Of a stretch of DNA of 64,000 nucleotides, positions 15,750 through 30,966 are shown in pieces; within the stretch, counting starts at the first letter, position 1; each line of letters starts with the position of its first letter. The DNA comes from Bombus terrestris (Eukaryota > Arthropoda > Insecta > Hymenoptera > Apidae). The stretch lies in contig NW_025963557.1 in NCBI RefSeq assembly GCF_910591885.1, forward strand, positions 1,922,001-1,986,000. The letters are read 5' to 3'. The position numbers and the translations under genes were made by a program. Under the pieces are notes generated by a model. The model was not told the DNA's origin. It saw only the letters and a program-made list of their open reading frames with translations, and made no database searches.

Positions 15750-18700
15750 GTAGCATTTCTTTATAATGTATCACGTTATGTAGCATTACGGTATAACGAA
15801 TAACGTTGTACTGTGTTACTTTATAACGTATGACGTTATGTAGTGTTACGTTATAACGTATGACGTCGTGTAGTATTACGTTATAACGTATGACGTTATG
15901 TATTATTACGATATAACGTAATACGTTATGCAGAATTGGGTTATAACGTATGAGGTCATGTAGTTTTGCGTTATAACGTATGACGTTACGTAGTATTACG
16001 TTATAACGTATGAGGTCATGTGGTATTACGTTATTACGAATAACGTTAAATTGTGTTACTTTATGACGTATGACGTCATGTAGTATTACTTCATGACGTA
16101 TGACCTCATGTAGTATTAGGTTACAACGTATGACGTTATGTATTATTACGATATAACCTATGAAGTTATGTATTATTACGATATAACGTATGACGTCATG
16201 TAGTATTACGTTATAACGTATGCCGTCATGTAGCATTACGTTATAACATATGACGTCATGTAGTATTACGATATAACGTACAACGTTATATAGAATTACG
16301 ATATAACGCACAACGTTATGTCGTATTACGTTATAACGTATCATGTCATGTAGTATTACGTTATAACGTATGACGTCATGTAGTATTGGGTTACAACGTA
16401 TGACGTTATGTATTATTACGATATAACGTATGATGTCATGTAGTATTACGTTATAACGTATGCCGTCATGTAGTATTACGTTATAACATATGACGTAATG
16501 TAGTATTACGATATAACGTACAACGTTATATAGAATTACGATATAACGCACAACGTTATGTCGTATTACGTTATAACGTATCATGTCATGTAGTATTACG
16601 TTATAACGTATGACGTCATGTAGTATTGGGTTACAACGTATGACGTTATGTATTATTACGATATAACGTATGATGTCATGTGGTATTACGTTATTACGAA
16701 TAACGTTATATTGTGTTACTTTATGACGTATGACGTCATGTAGTATTACTTCATGACGTATGACGTCATGTTGTATTAGGTTACAACGTATGACGTTATG
16801 TATTATTACGATATAACGTATGACGTTATGTATTATTACGATATAACGTATGACGTTATGTATTATTACGATATAACGTATGACGTCATGTAGTAATTCG
16901 TTCTAACGTATGCCGTCATGTAGTATTACGTTATAACATATGACGTCATGTAGTATTACGATATAACGTACAACGTTATATAGAATTACGATATAACGCA
17001 CAACGTTATGTCGTATTACGTTATAACGTATGACGTCATGTAGTTTTGCGTTATAACGTATGACGTTATGTAGTATTACGTTATAACGTATGACGTCATG
17101 TGTTATTACGTTATTACGAATAACGTTATGTCGTATTACGTTATAACGTATGACGTCATGTAGTTTTGCGTTATAACAAATGACGTTATGTAGTATTACG
17201 TTATAACGTGTGAGGTCATGTGGTATTACATTATTACGAATATCGTAATATTGTGTTACTTTATGACCTACGACGTCATGTAGTATTACTTTATGACGTA
17301 TGACGTCATGTAGTATTAGGTTACAACGTATGACGTTATGTATTATTACGATATAACGTATGACGTCATGTAGTATTACGTTATAACGTATGACGTTATG
17401 TCGTATTACGTTATAACGTATCATGTCATGTAGTATTACGTTATAACGTATGACGTCATGTAGTAATACGATATAACGTATGACGGTATGTAGTATTACG
17501 TTATTCCGTATAACGTTATATCGTGTTACTTTATGAAGTATGACGTTATGTTGTATTACGTTATAACGTATGACGTTATGGAGTATTACGTTATAACGTA
17601 TGAGGTCATGTGGTATTACATTATTACGAATATCGTAATATTGTGTTACTTTATGACGTACGACGTCATGTAGCATTACTTTATGACGTATGACGTCATG
17701 TGGTATTACGTTATTGCGAATAACGTTATATTGTGTTACTTTATTATGTATGACGTCATGTAGTATTACGTTATAACGTATGACGGTATGTAGTATTACG
17801 TTATTCCGTATAACGTTATATAGTGTTACTTTATGAAGTATGACGTTATGTTGTATTACGTTATAACGTATGACGTTATGGAGTATTACGTTATAACGTA
17901 TGAGGTCATGTGGTATTACATTATTACGAATATCGTAATATTGTGTTACTTTATGACGTACGACGTCATGTAGCATTACTTTATGACGTATGACGTCATG
18001 TGGTATTACGTTATTGCGAATAACGTTATATTGTGTTACTTTATGACGTATGACGTCATGTAGTATTACGTTATAACGTATGACGGTATGTAGTATTACG
18101 TTATTCCGTATAACGTTATATCGTGCTACTTTATGACGTGTGACGTCATGTAGTATTACTTTATGACGTATGACGTCATGTAGTATTAGGTTACAACGTA
18201 TGACGTTATGTATTATTACGATATAACGTATGACGTTATGTATTATTACGATATAACGTATGACGTTATGTAGTATTACGATATAACGTATGACGTCATG
18301 TGGTGTTACGTAATTGCGAATAACGTTATATTGTGTTACTTTATGACGTATGACGTCATGTAGTATTAGGTTGCAACGTATGACGTTATGTATTATTACG
18401 ATATAACGTATGACGTCATGTAGTTTTGCGTTATAACGTATGACTTTACGTAGTATTACGTTATAACGTATGATGTTATGGAGTATTACGTTATAACGTA
18501 TGACGTCATGTGGTAATACTTTATTACGAATAACGTTATATTGTGTTACTTTATGACGTATGACGTCATGGAGTATTAGGTTACAACGTATGACGTTATG
18601 TATTATTACGATATAACGTATGACGTTATGCAGTATTAGGTTATAACGTATGACGTCATGTAGTTTTGCGTTATAACGTATGACGTTATGTAGTATTACG

Positions 18701-21089
18701 ATATAACGTATGACGTCATGTGGTATTACGTTATTGCGAATAACGTTATATTGTGTCACTTTATGACGTATGACGTCATATAGTATTACGTTTTAACGTA
18801 TGACGGTATGTAGTATTGCGTTATTCCGTATAACGTTATATAGTGTTACATTATAAAGTATGACGTCGTGTAGTATTACGTTATAACGTATGACGTTATG
18901 TATTATTACGATATAACGTATGACGTTATGCAGTATTAGGTTATAACGTATGACGTCATGTAGTTTTGCGTTATAACGTATGATGTTATGGAGTATTACG
19001 TTATAACGTATGACGTCATGTGGTAATACTTTATTACGAATAACGTTATATTGTGTTACTTTATGACGTATGACGTCATGTAGTATTAGGTTACGACGTA
19101 TGACGTTATGTATTATTACGATATAACGTATGACGTTATGCAGTATTAGCTTATAACGTATGACGTCATGTAGTTTTGCGTTATAACTTATGACGTTATG
19201 TAGTATTGCGATACAACGTATGACGTCATGTGGTGTTACGTTATTGCGAATAACGTTATTTTGTGTTACTTTATGACGTATGACGTCATGTAGTATTACG
19301 TTATAACGTATGACGGTATGTAGTATTACGTTATTCCGTATAACGTTATATAGTGTTACTTTATGATGTATGACGTTATGTTGTATTACGTTATAGCGTA
19401 TGACGTTATGGAGCATTACGTTAGAACATATGAGGTCATGTGGTATTACATTAGTACGAATATCGTAATATTGTGTTACTTTATGGCGTATGACGTCATG
19501 TAGTATTACTTTGTGACGTATGACGGTATGTAGTATTACGTTATTCCGTATAACGTTATATAGTGTTACGTTATAAAGTATGACGTCGAGTAGTATTACG
19601 TTATAACGTATGACTTTATGGAGTATTACGTTATAACGTATGACGTCATGTGGTATTATGTTATTACAAATATCGTAATATTGTGTTACTTTATGACGTA
19701 TGACGTCATGTAGTATTACTTTATGACGTATGACGTTATGTTGTATTTGGTTACAACGTATGATGTTATGTATTATTACGATATAACGTATGACGTTATG
19801 TATTATTACGATATAACGTATGACGTTATGCAGTATTAGCTTATAACGTATGACGTCATGTAGTTTTGCGTTATAACTTATGACGTTATGTAGTATTGCG
19901 ATACAACGTATGACGTCATGTGGTGTTACGTTATTGCGAATAACGTTATATTGTGTTACTTTATGACGTATGACGTCATGTAGTATTACGTTATAACGTA
20001 TGACGGTATGTAGTATTACGTTATTCCGTATAACGTTATATAGTGTTACATTATAAAGTATGACGTCATGTAGTATTAGGTTATAGCGTATGACGTTATG
20101 TATTATTACGATATAACGTATGACGTTATGCAGTATTAGGTTATAACGTATGATGTCATATACTTTTGCGTTATAACGTATGACGTTATGGAGTATTACG
20201 TTATAACGTATGACGTGTTGTGGTATTACGTTATTGCGAATAACGTTATATTGTGTTACTTTATAACGTATGACGTCATGTAGTATTACGTTATAACGTA
20301 TGGCGTTATGTAGTATTACGATTTCACGTATGACGTCATGTGGTATTACGTTATTGCGAATAACGTTATATTGTGTTACTTTCTGATGTATGACGTCATG
20401 TAGTATTACGTTATAGCGTATGACGTTATGGAGCATTACGTTATAACGTATGAGGTCATGTGGTATTACATTAGTACGAATATCGTAATATTGTGTTACT
20501 TTATGACGTACGACGTCATGTAGTATTACTTTATGACGTATGACGTCATGTGGTATTACGTTATTGCGAATAACGTTATATTGTGTTACTTTATGACGTA
20601 TGACGTCATGTAGTATTGCGTTATAACGTATGACGGTATGTAGTATTACGTTATTCCGTATAACGTTATATCGTGTTACTTTATGACGTATGACGTCATG
20701 TAGTATTACTTTATGACGTATGACGTCATGTAGTATTAGGTTACAACGTATGACGTTATGTATTATTACGATATAACGTATGACGTCATGTAGTATTACG
20801 TTATAACGTATGACGTCATGTAATTTTGCTTTATAACGTATGATGTTATGGAGTATTACGTTATAACGTATGACGTCATGTAATTTTGCTTTATAACGTA
20901 TGATGTTATGGAGTATTACGTTATAACGTATGACGTCATGTGGTAATACTTTATTACGAATAACGTTATATTGTGTTACTTTATGACGTATGACGTCATG
21001 TAGTATTAGGTTACAACATATGACGTTATGTAGTATTGCGATACAACGTATGACGTCATGTGGTGTTACGTTATTGCGAATAACGTTAT

Positions 21090-21133
21090 ATTGTGTTACT
21101 TTATGTAGTATGACTTATGTAGTATGACTTGAT
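21090..21133. repeat. 44-bp phase-breaking junction J7
   Basis: This is the counterpart of J1 at offset 17,303. It carries the same private CTTGAT in the last half and the same GTATCACG downstream. Register shift +14. Confidence 0.93.
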
Positions 21134-24100
21134 GTAGCATTTCTTTATAATGTATCACGTTATGTAGCATTACGGTATAACGAATAACGTTGTACTGTGT
21201 TACTTTATAACGTATGACGTTATGTAGTGTTACGTTATAACGTATGACGTCGTGTAGTATTACGTTATAACGTATGACGTTATGTATTATTACGATATAA
21301 CGTAATACGTTATGCAGAATTGGGTCATAACGTATGAGGTCATGTAGTTTTGCGTTATAACGTATGACGTTACGTAGTATTACGTTATAACGTATGAGGT
21401 CATGTGGTATTACGTTATTACGAATAACGTTAAATTGTGTTACTTTATGACGTATGACGTCATGTAGTATTACTTCATGACGTATGACCTCATGTAGTAT
21501 TAGGTTACAACGTATGACGTTATGTATTATTACGATATAACCTATGAAGTTATGTATTATTACGATATAACGTATGACGTCATGTAGTATTACGTTATAA
21601 CGTATGCCGTCATGTAGCATTACGTTATAACATATGACGTCATGTAGTATTACGATATAACGTACAACGTTATATAGAATTACGATATAACGCACAAGGT
21701 TATGTCGTATTACGTTATAACGTATCATGTCATGTAGTATTACGTTATAACGTATGACGTCATGTAGTATTGGGTTACAACGTATGACGTTATGTATTAT
21801 TACGATATGACGTATGATGTCATGTGGTATTACGTTATTACGAATAACGTTATATTGTGTTACTTTATGACGTATGACGTCATGTAGTATTACTTCATGA
21901 CGTATGACGTCATGTTGTATTAGGTTACAACGTATGACGTTATGTATTATTACGATATAACGTATGACGTTATGTATTATTACGATATAACGTATGACGT
22001 TATGTATTATTACGATATAACGCATGACGTCATGTAGTAATTCGTTCTAACGTATGCCGTCATGTAGTATTACGTTATAACATATGACGTCATGTAGTAT
22101 TACGATATAACGTACAACGTTATATAGAATTACGATATAACGCACAACGTTACGTCGTAATACGTTATAACGTATCATGTCATGTAGTATTACGTTATAA
22201 CGTATGACGTCATGTAGTATTGGGTTACAACGTATGACGTTATGTATTATTACGATATAACGTATGATGTCATGTAGTATTACGTTATAACGTATGACGT
22301 CATGTAGTATTACGTTATAACATATGACGTAATGTAGTATTACGATATAACGTACAACGTTATATAGAATTACGATATAACGCACAACGTTATGTCGTAT
22401 TACGTTATAACGTATCATGTCATGTAGTATTACGTTATAACGTATGACGTCATGTAGTATTGGGTTACAACGTATGACGTTATGTATTATTACGATATAA
22501 CGTATGATGTCATGTGGTATTACGTTATTACGAATAACGTTATATTGTGTTACTTTATGACGTATGACGTCATGTAGTATTACTTCATGACGTATGACGT
22601 CATGTTGTATTAGGTTACAACGTATGACGTTATGTATTATTACGATATAACGTATGACGTTATGTATTATTACGATATAACGTATGACGTTATGTATTAA
22701 TACGATATAACGTATGACGTCATGTAGTAATTCGTTCTAACGTATGCCGTCATGTAGTATTACGTTATAACATATGACGTCATGTAGTATTACGATATAA
22801 CGTACAACGTTATATAGAATTACGATATAACGCACAACGTTACGTCGTAATACGTTATAACGTATCATGTCATGTAGTATTACGTTATAACGTATGACGT
22901 CATGTAGTATTGGGTTACAACGTATGACGTTATGTATTATTACGATATAACGTATGATGTCATGTAGTATTACGTTATAACGTATGCCGTCATGTAGTAT
23001 TACGTTATAACATATGACGTAATGTAGTATTACGATATAACGTACAACGTTATATAGAATTACGATATAACGCAGAACGTTATGTCGTATTACGTTATAA
23101 CGTATGACGTCATGTAGTTTTGCGTTATAACGTATGACGTTATGTAGTATTACGTTATAACGTATGACGTCATGTGTTATTACGTTATTACGAATAACGT
23201 TATGTCGTATTACGTTATAACGTATGACGTCATGTAGTTTTGCGTTATAACAAATGACGTTATGTAGTATTACGTTATAACGTGTGAGGTCATGTGGTAT
23301 TACATTATTACGAATATCGTAATATTGTGTTACTTTATGACCTACGACGTCATGTAGTATTACTTTATGACGTATGACGTCATGTAGTATTAGGTTACAA
23401 CGTATGACGTTATGTATTATTACGATATAACGTATGACGTCATGTAGTATTACGTTATAACGTATGACGTTATGTCGTATTACGTTATAACGTATCGTGT
23501 CATGTAGTATTACGTTATAACGTATGACGTCATGTAGTAATACGATATAACGTATGACGGTATGTAGTATTACGTTATTCCGTATAACGTTATATCGTGT
23601 TACTTTATGAAGTATGACGTTATGTTGTATTACGTTATAACGTATGACGTTATGGAGTATTACGTTATAACGTATGAGGTCATGTGGTATTACATTATTA
23701 CGAATATCGTAATATTGTGTTACTTTATGACGTACGACGTCATGTAGCATTACTTTATGACGTATGACGTCATGTGGTATTACGTTATTGCGAATAACGT
23801 TATATTGTGTTACTTTATTATGTATGACGTCATGTAGTATTACGTTATAACGTATGACGGTATGTAGTATTACGTTATTCCGTATAACGTTATATAGTGT
23901 TACTTTATGAAGTATGACGTTATGTTGTATTACGTTATAACGTATGACGTTATGGAGTATTACGTTATAACGTATGAGGTCATGTGGTATTACATTATTA
24001 CGAATATCGTAATATTGTGTTACTTTATGACGTACGACGTCATGTAGCATTACTTTATGACGTATGACGTCATGTGGTATTACGTTATTGCGAATAACGT

Positions 24101-26593
24101 TATATTGTGATACTTTATGACGTATGACGTCATGTAGTATTACGTTATAACGTATGACGGTATGTAGTATTACGTTATTCCGTATAACGTTATATCGTGT
24201 TACTTTATGACGTGTGACGTCATGTAGTATTACTTTATGACGTATGACGTCATGTAGTATTAGGTTACAACGTATGACGTTATGTATTATTACGATATAA
24301 CGTATGACGTTATGTATTATTACGATATAACGCATGACGTTATGTAGTATTACGATATAACGTATGACGTCATGTGGTGTTACGTAATTGCGAATAACGT
24401 TATATTGTGTTACTTTATGACGTATGACGTCATGTAGTATTAGGTTGCAACGTATGACGTTATGTATTATTACGATATAACGTATGACGTCATGTAGTTT
24501 TGCGTTATAACGTATGACTTTACGTAGTATTACGTTATAACGTATGATGTTATGGAGTATTACGTTATAACGTATGACGTCATGTGGTAATACTTTATTA
24601 CGAATAACGTTATATTGTGTTACTTTATGACGTATGACGTCATGGAGTATTAGGTTACAACGTATGACGTTATGTATTATTACGATATAACGTATGACGT
24701 TATGCAGTATTAGGTTATAACGTATGACGTCATGTAGTTTTGCGTTATAACGTATGACGTTATGTATTATTACGATATAACGTATGACGTCATGTGGTAT
24801 TACGTTATTGCGAATAACGTTATATTGTGTCACTTTATGACGTATGACGTCATATAGTATTACGTTTTAACGTATGACGGTATGTAGTATTGCGTTATTC
24901 CGTATAACGTTATATAGTGTTACATTATAAAGTATGACGTCGTGTAGTATTACGTTATAACGTATGACGTTATGTATTATTACGATATAACGTATGACGT
25001 TATGCAGTATTAGGTTATAACGTATGACGTCATGTAGTTTTGCGTTATAACGTATGACGTTATGTAGTATTACGTTATAACGTATGACGTCATGTGGTAA
25101 TACTTTATTACGAATAACGTTATATTGTGTTACTTTATGACGTATGACGTCATGTAGTATTAGGTTACGACGTATGACGTTATGTATTATTACGATATAA
25201 CGTATGACGTTATGCAGTATTAGCTTATAACGTATGACGTCATGTAGTTTTGCGTTATAACTTATGACGTTATGTAGTATTGCGATACAACGTATGACGT
25301 CATGTGGTGTTACGTTATTGCGAATAACGTTATATTGTGTTACTTTATGACGTATGACGTCATGTAGTATTACGTTATAACGTATGACGGTATGTAGTAT
25401 TACGTTATTCCGTATAACGTTATATAGTGTTACTTTATGATGTATGACGTTATGTTGTATTACGTTATAGCGTATGACGTTATGGAGCATTACGTTAGAA
25501 CATATGAGGTCATGTGGTATTACATTAGTACGAATATCGTAATATTGTGTTACTTTATGGCGTATGACGTCATGTAGTATTACTTTGTGACGTATGACGG
25601 TATGTAGTATTACGTTATTCCGTATAACGTTATATAGTGTTACGTTATAAAGTATGACGTCGAGTAGTATTACGTTATAACGTAGGACGTTATGTATTAT
25701 TACGATACAACGTATGACGTCATGTGGTGTTACGTTATTGCGAATAACGTTATATTGTGTTACTTTATGACGTATGACGTCATGTAGTATTACGTTATAA
25801 CGTATGACGGTATGTAGTATTACGTTATTCCGTATAACGTTATACAGTGTTACTTTATGAAGTATGACATTATGTTGTATTACTTTATAACGTATGACGT
25901 TATGGAGTATTACGTTATAACGTGTGAGGTCATGTGGTATTACATTATTACGAATATCGTAATATTGAGTTACTTTATGACGTACGACGTCATGTAGTAT
26001 TACTTTATGACGTATGACGTCATGTAGTATTAGGTTACAACGTATGACGTTATGTATTATTACGATATAACGTATGACGTTATGTATTATTACGATATAA
26101 CCTATGAAGTTATGTATTATTACGATATAACGTATGACGTCATGTAGTATTACGTTATAACGTATGCCGTCATGTAGCATTACGTTATAACATATGACGT
26201 CATGTAGTATTACGATATAACGTACAACGTTATATAGAATTACGATATAACGCACAACGTTATGTCGTATTACGTTATAACGTATCATGTCATGTAGCAT
26301 TACGTTATAACGTATGACTTTATGGAGTATTACGTTATAACGTATGATGTCATGTGGTATTACGTTATTGCGAATAACGTTATATACTGTTACTTTATGA
26401 AGTATGACGTTATGTTGTATTACGTTATAGCGTATGGCGTTATGGAGCATTACGTTATAACGTATGACATCATGTGGTATTACATTAGTACGAATATCGT
26501 AATATTGTGTTATTTTATGACGTACGACGTCATGTAGTATTACTTTATTACGTATGACGTCATGTGGTATTACGTTATTACGAATAACGTTAT

Positions 26594-26637
26594 ATTGTGT
26601 TACTTTATGTAGTATGACTTATGTAGTATGACGTGAT
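26594..26637. repeat. 44-bp phase-breaking junction J8
   Basis: This is the counterpart of J2 at offset 17,633. The private GGTATAGCG variant and the 1-bp deletion about 90 bp downstream are both conserved, so both predate the large duplication. Confidence 0.93.
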
Positions 26638-27956
26638 GTAGCATTTCTTTATAATGTATGACGTTATGTAGCATTACGGTATAGCGAATAACGTTGTACT
26701 GTGTTACTTTATAACGTATGACGTATGTAGTGTTACGTTATAACGTATGACGTCGTGTAGTATTACGTTATAACGTATGACGTTATGTATTATTACGATA
26801 TAACGTAATACGTTATGCAGAATTGGGTTATAACGTATGACGTCATGTAGTTTTGCGTTATAACGTATGACGTTACGTAGTATTACGTTATAACGTATGA
26901 GGTCATGTGGTATTACGTTATTACGAATAACGTTATATTGTGTTACTTTATGACGTATGACGTTATGTAGTATTACTTCATGACGTATGACCTCATGTAG
27001 TATTAGGTTACAACGTATGACGTTATGTATTATTACGATATAACCTATGAAGTTATGTATTATTACGATATAACGTATGACGTCATGTAGTATTACGTTA
27101 TAACGTATGCCGTCATGTAGCATTACGTTATAACATATGACGTCATGTAGTATTACGATATAACGTACAACGTTATATAGAATTACGATATAACGCACAA
27201 CGTTATGTCGTATTACGTTATAACGTATCATGTCATGTAGCATTACGTTATAACGTATGACTTTATGGAGTATTACGTTATAACGTATGATGTCATGTGG
27301 TATTATGTTATTACAAATATCGTAATATTGTGTTACTTTATGACGTATGACGTCATGTAGTATTACTTTATGACGTATGACGTTATGTTGTATTTGGTTA
27401 CAACGTATGATGTTATGTATTATTACGATATAACGTATGACGTGATGTATTATTACGATATAACGTATGACGTTATGCAGTATTAGGTTATAACGTATGA
27501 CGTCATGTAGTTTTGCGTTATAACGTATGCCGTCATGTAGCATTACGTTATAACATATGACGTCATGTAGTATTACGATATAACGTACAACGTTATATAG
27601 AATTACGATATAACGCACGACGTTATGTCGTATTACGTTATAACGTATCATGTCATGTAGCATTACGTTATAACGTATGACTTTATGGAGTATTACGTTA
27701 TAACGTATGATGTCATGTGGTATTACGTTATTGCGAATAACGTTATATAGTGTTACTTTATGAAGTATGACGTTATGTTGTATTACGTTATAGCGTATGA
27801 CGTTATGGAGCATTACGTTATAACGTATGAGGTCATGTGGTATTACATTAGTACGAATATCGTAATATTGTGTTACTTTATGACGTACGACGTCATGTAG
27901 TATTACTTTATGACGTATGACGTCATGTGGTATTACGTTATTACGAATAACGTTAT

Positions 27957-28000
27957 ATTGTGTTACTTTATGTAGTATGACTTATGTAGTATGACGTGAT
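27957..28000. repeat. 44-bp phase-breaking junction J9 (last copy)
   Basis: This is the counterpart of J3 at offset 17,633, with downstream ATAACGCTGTACTG. It is the last junction in the window; none occurs in the remaining 36 kb. Confidence 0.93.
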
Positions 28001-30437
28001 GTAGCATTTCTTTATAATGTATGACGTTATGTAGCATTACGGTATAACGAATAACGCTGTACTGTGTTACTTTATAACGTATGACGTTATGTAGTGTTAC
28101 GTTATAACGTATGACGTCGTGTAGTATTACGTTATAACGTATGACGTTATGTATTATTACGATATAACGTAATACGTTATGCAGAATTGGGTTATAACGT
28201 ATGACGTCATGTAGTTTTGCGTTATAACGTATGACGTTACGTAGTATTACGTTATAACGTATGATGTTATGGAGTATTACGTTATAACGTATGAGGTCAT
28301 GTGGTATTACGTTATTACGAATATCGTGATATTGTGATACTTTATGACGCATGACGCCATGTAGTATTACTTTATTACGTATGACGTCATGTAGTATTAG
28401 GTTATAGCGTATGACGTTATGTATTATTACGATATAACGTATGACGTTATGCAGTATTAGGTTATAACGTATGATGTCATATACTTTTGCGTTATAACGT
28501 ATGACGTTATGGAGTATTACGTTATAACGTATGACGTGTTGTGGTATTACGTTATTGCGAATAACGTTATATTGTGTTACTTTATAACGTATGACGTCAT
28601 GTAGTATTACGTTATAACGTATGGCGTTATGTAGTATTACGATTTCACGTATGACGTCATGTGGTATTACGTTATTGCGAATAACGTTATATTGTGTTAC
28701 TTTCTGATGTATGACGTCATGTAGTATTACGTTATAGCGTATGACGTTATGGAGCATTACGTTATAACGTATGAGGTCATGTGGTATTACATTAGTACGA
28801 ATATCGTAATATTGTGTTACTTTATGACGTACGACGTCATGTAGTATTACTTTATGACGTATGACGTCATGTGGTATTACGTTATTGCGAAAAACGTTAT
28901 ATTGTGTTACTTTATGACGTATGACGTCATGTAGTATTGCGTTATAACGTATGACGGTATGTAGTATTACGTTATTCCGTATAACGTTATATCGTGTTAC
29001 TTTATGACGTATGACGTCATGTAGTATTACTTTATGACGTATGACGTCATGTAGTATTAGGTTACAACGTATGACGTTATGTATTATTACGATATAACGT
29101 ATGCCGTCATGTAGCATTACGTTATAACATATGACGTCATGTAGTATTACGATATAACGTACAACGTTATATAGAATTACGATATAACGCACAACGTTAT
29201 GTCGTATTACGTTATAACGTATCATGTCATGTAGCATTACGTTATAACGTTTGACTTTATGGAGTATTACGTTATAACGTATGATGTCATGTGCTATTAC
29301 GTTATTACGAATATCGTAATATTGTGTTACTTTATGACGTATGACGTCATGTAGTATTACTTTATGACGTATGACGTCATGTAGTATTACTTTATGACGT
29401 ATGACGTCATGTAGTATTAGGTTACAGCGTTTGACGTTATGTATTATTACGATATAACGTATGACGTTATGCAGTATTAGGTTATAACGTATGACGTCAT
29501 GTAGTTTTGCGTTATAACTTATGACGTTATGTAGTATTACGATACAACGTATGACGTCATGTGGTGTTACGTTATTGCGAATAACGTTATATTGTGTTAC
29601 TTTATGACGTATGACGTCATGTAGTATTACGTTATAACGTATGACGGTATGTAGTATTACGTTATTCCGTATAACGTTATATCGTGTTACTTTATGACGT
29701 ATGACGTCATGTCGTATTACTTTATGACGTATGACGTCATGTAGTATTAGGTTACAACGTATGACGTTATGTATTATTACGATATAACGTATGCCGTCAT
29801 GTAGCATTACGTTATAACATATGACGTCATGTAGTATTACGATATAACGTACAACGTTATATAGAATTACGATATAACGCACAACGTTATGTCGTATTAC
29901 GTTATAACGTATCATGTCATGTAGCATTACGTTATAACGTATGACTTTATGGAGTATTACGTTATAACGTATGATGTCATGTGCTATTACGTTATTACGA
30001 ATATCGTAATATTGTGTTACTTTATGACGTATGACGTCATGTAGTATTACTTTATGACGTATGACGTCATGTAGTATTACTTTATGACGTATGAAGTCAT
30101 GTAGTATTAGGTTACAACGTATGACGTTATGTATTATTACGATATAACGTATGACGTTATGCAGTATTAGCTTATAACGTATGACGTCATGTAGTTTTGC
30201 GTTATAACTTATGACGTTATGTAGTATTACGATGCAACGTATGACGTCATGTGGTGTTACGTTATTGCGAATAACGTTATATTGTGTTACTTTATGACGT
30301 ATGACGTCATGTAGTATTACGTTATAACGTATGACGGTATGTAGTATTACGTTATTCCGTATAACGTTATATAGTGTTACTTTATGAAGTATGACGTTAT
30401 GTTGTATTACGTTATAGCGTATGACGTTATGGAGCAT
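27963..30437 (-). other. 824-codon satellite open frame ending at junction J9 (probably not a gene)
   Basis: Largest left-domain frame. Its C-terminal end, HKSYYIK, is encoded by the half-monomers of junction J9. The same ending recurs in several left-domain frames that run into a 44-bp junction, showing that frame length here is set by junction spacing rather than by a gene. Confidence 0.88.
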
Positions 30438-30940
30438 TACGTTATAACGTATGAGGTCATGTGGTATTACATTAGTACGAATATCGTAATATTGTGTTAC
30501 TTTATGACGTATGACGTCATGTAGTATTACTTTATGACGTATGACGGTATGTAGTATTACGTTATTCCGTATAACGTTATATAGTGTTACGTTATAAAGT
30601 ATGACGTCGTGTAGTATTACGTTATAACGTATGACTTTATGGAGTATTACGTTATAACGTATGATGTCATGTGGTATTACGTTATTACGAATATCGTAAT
30701 ATTGTGTTTCTTTATGACGTATGACGTCATGTAGTATTACTTTGTGACGTATGACGTCATGTAGTATTACGTTATTCCGTATAACGTTATATAGTGTTAC
30801 GTTATAAAGTATGACGTCGTGTAGTATTACGTTATAACGTATGACTTTATGGAGTATTACGTTATAACGTATGATGTCATGTGGTATTACGTTATTACGA
30901 ATATCGTAATATTGTGTTTCTTTATGACGTATGACGTCAT

Positions 30941-30966
30941 GTAGTATTTGTGACGTATGACGTCAT
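30941..30966. repeat. 26-bp defective monomer (4-bp deletion)
   Basis: The expected GTAGTATTACTTTGTGACG reads GTAGTATTTGTGACG here, a loss of 4 bp that shifts the register and breaks the minus-strand frame. Confidence 0.92.

Larger units (their letters stand above)
10724..17303. repeat. remainder of the left large HOR (between the two copies)
   Basis: This segment completes the first 17.3-kb period and contains J4, J5 and J6. It is built of the same monomer types as its flanks. Local near-copies exist: the neighbourhood of J4 (12.0-13.0 kb) resembles that of J6 (15.4-16.4 kb), and 14.02-15.34 kb resembles 27.5-28.9 kb at offset 13,525. The segment 16.9-18.8 kb resembles 5.1-7.2 kb but lacks about 80 codons' worth of monomers. 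I see no gene in it. Confidence 0.85.
17304..28356. repeat. 17.6-kb large HOR, copy 2
   Basis: This is the second copy of 1-10,723. Comparing minus-strand translations of four paired stretches (2,141 codons: from 1,490, 5,104, 7,234 and 9,071 against 18,793, 22,737, 24,867 and 26,704), I found eight residue differences. That implies well under 1% divergence, so the duplication is recent or recently homogenised. Homology ends where copy 1 has GACGTCATG and copy 2 has GACGCCATG (10,724 against 28,357). Copy 2 has 330 bp more than copy 1, at about 21,419-21,748. Confidence 0.93.

Noticed and set aside
3787..28000. The 44-bp junctions as transposon insertion or target-site scars
   Set aside because: They consist wholly of half-monomers with no foreign sequence or terminal repeats, so slippage or unequal exchange explains them better.
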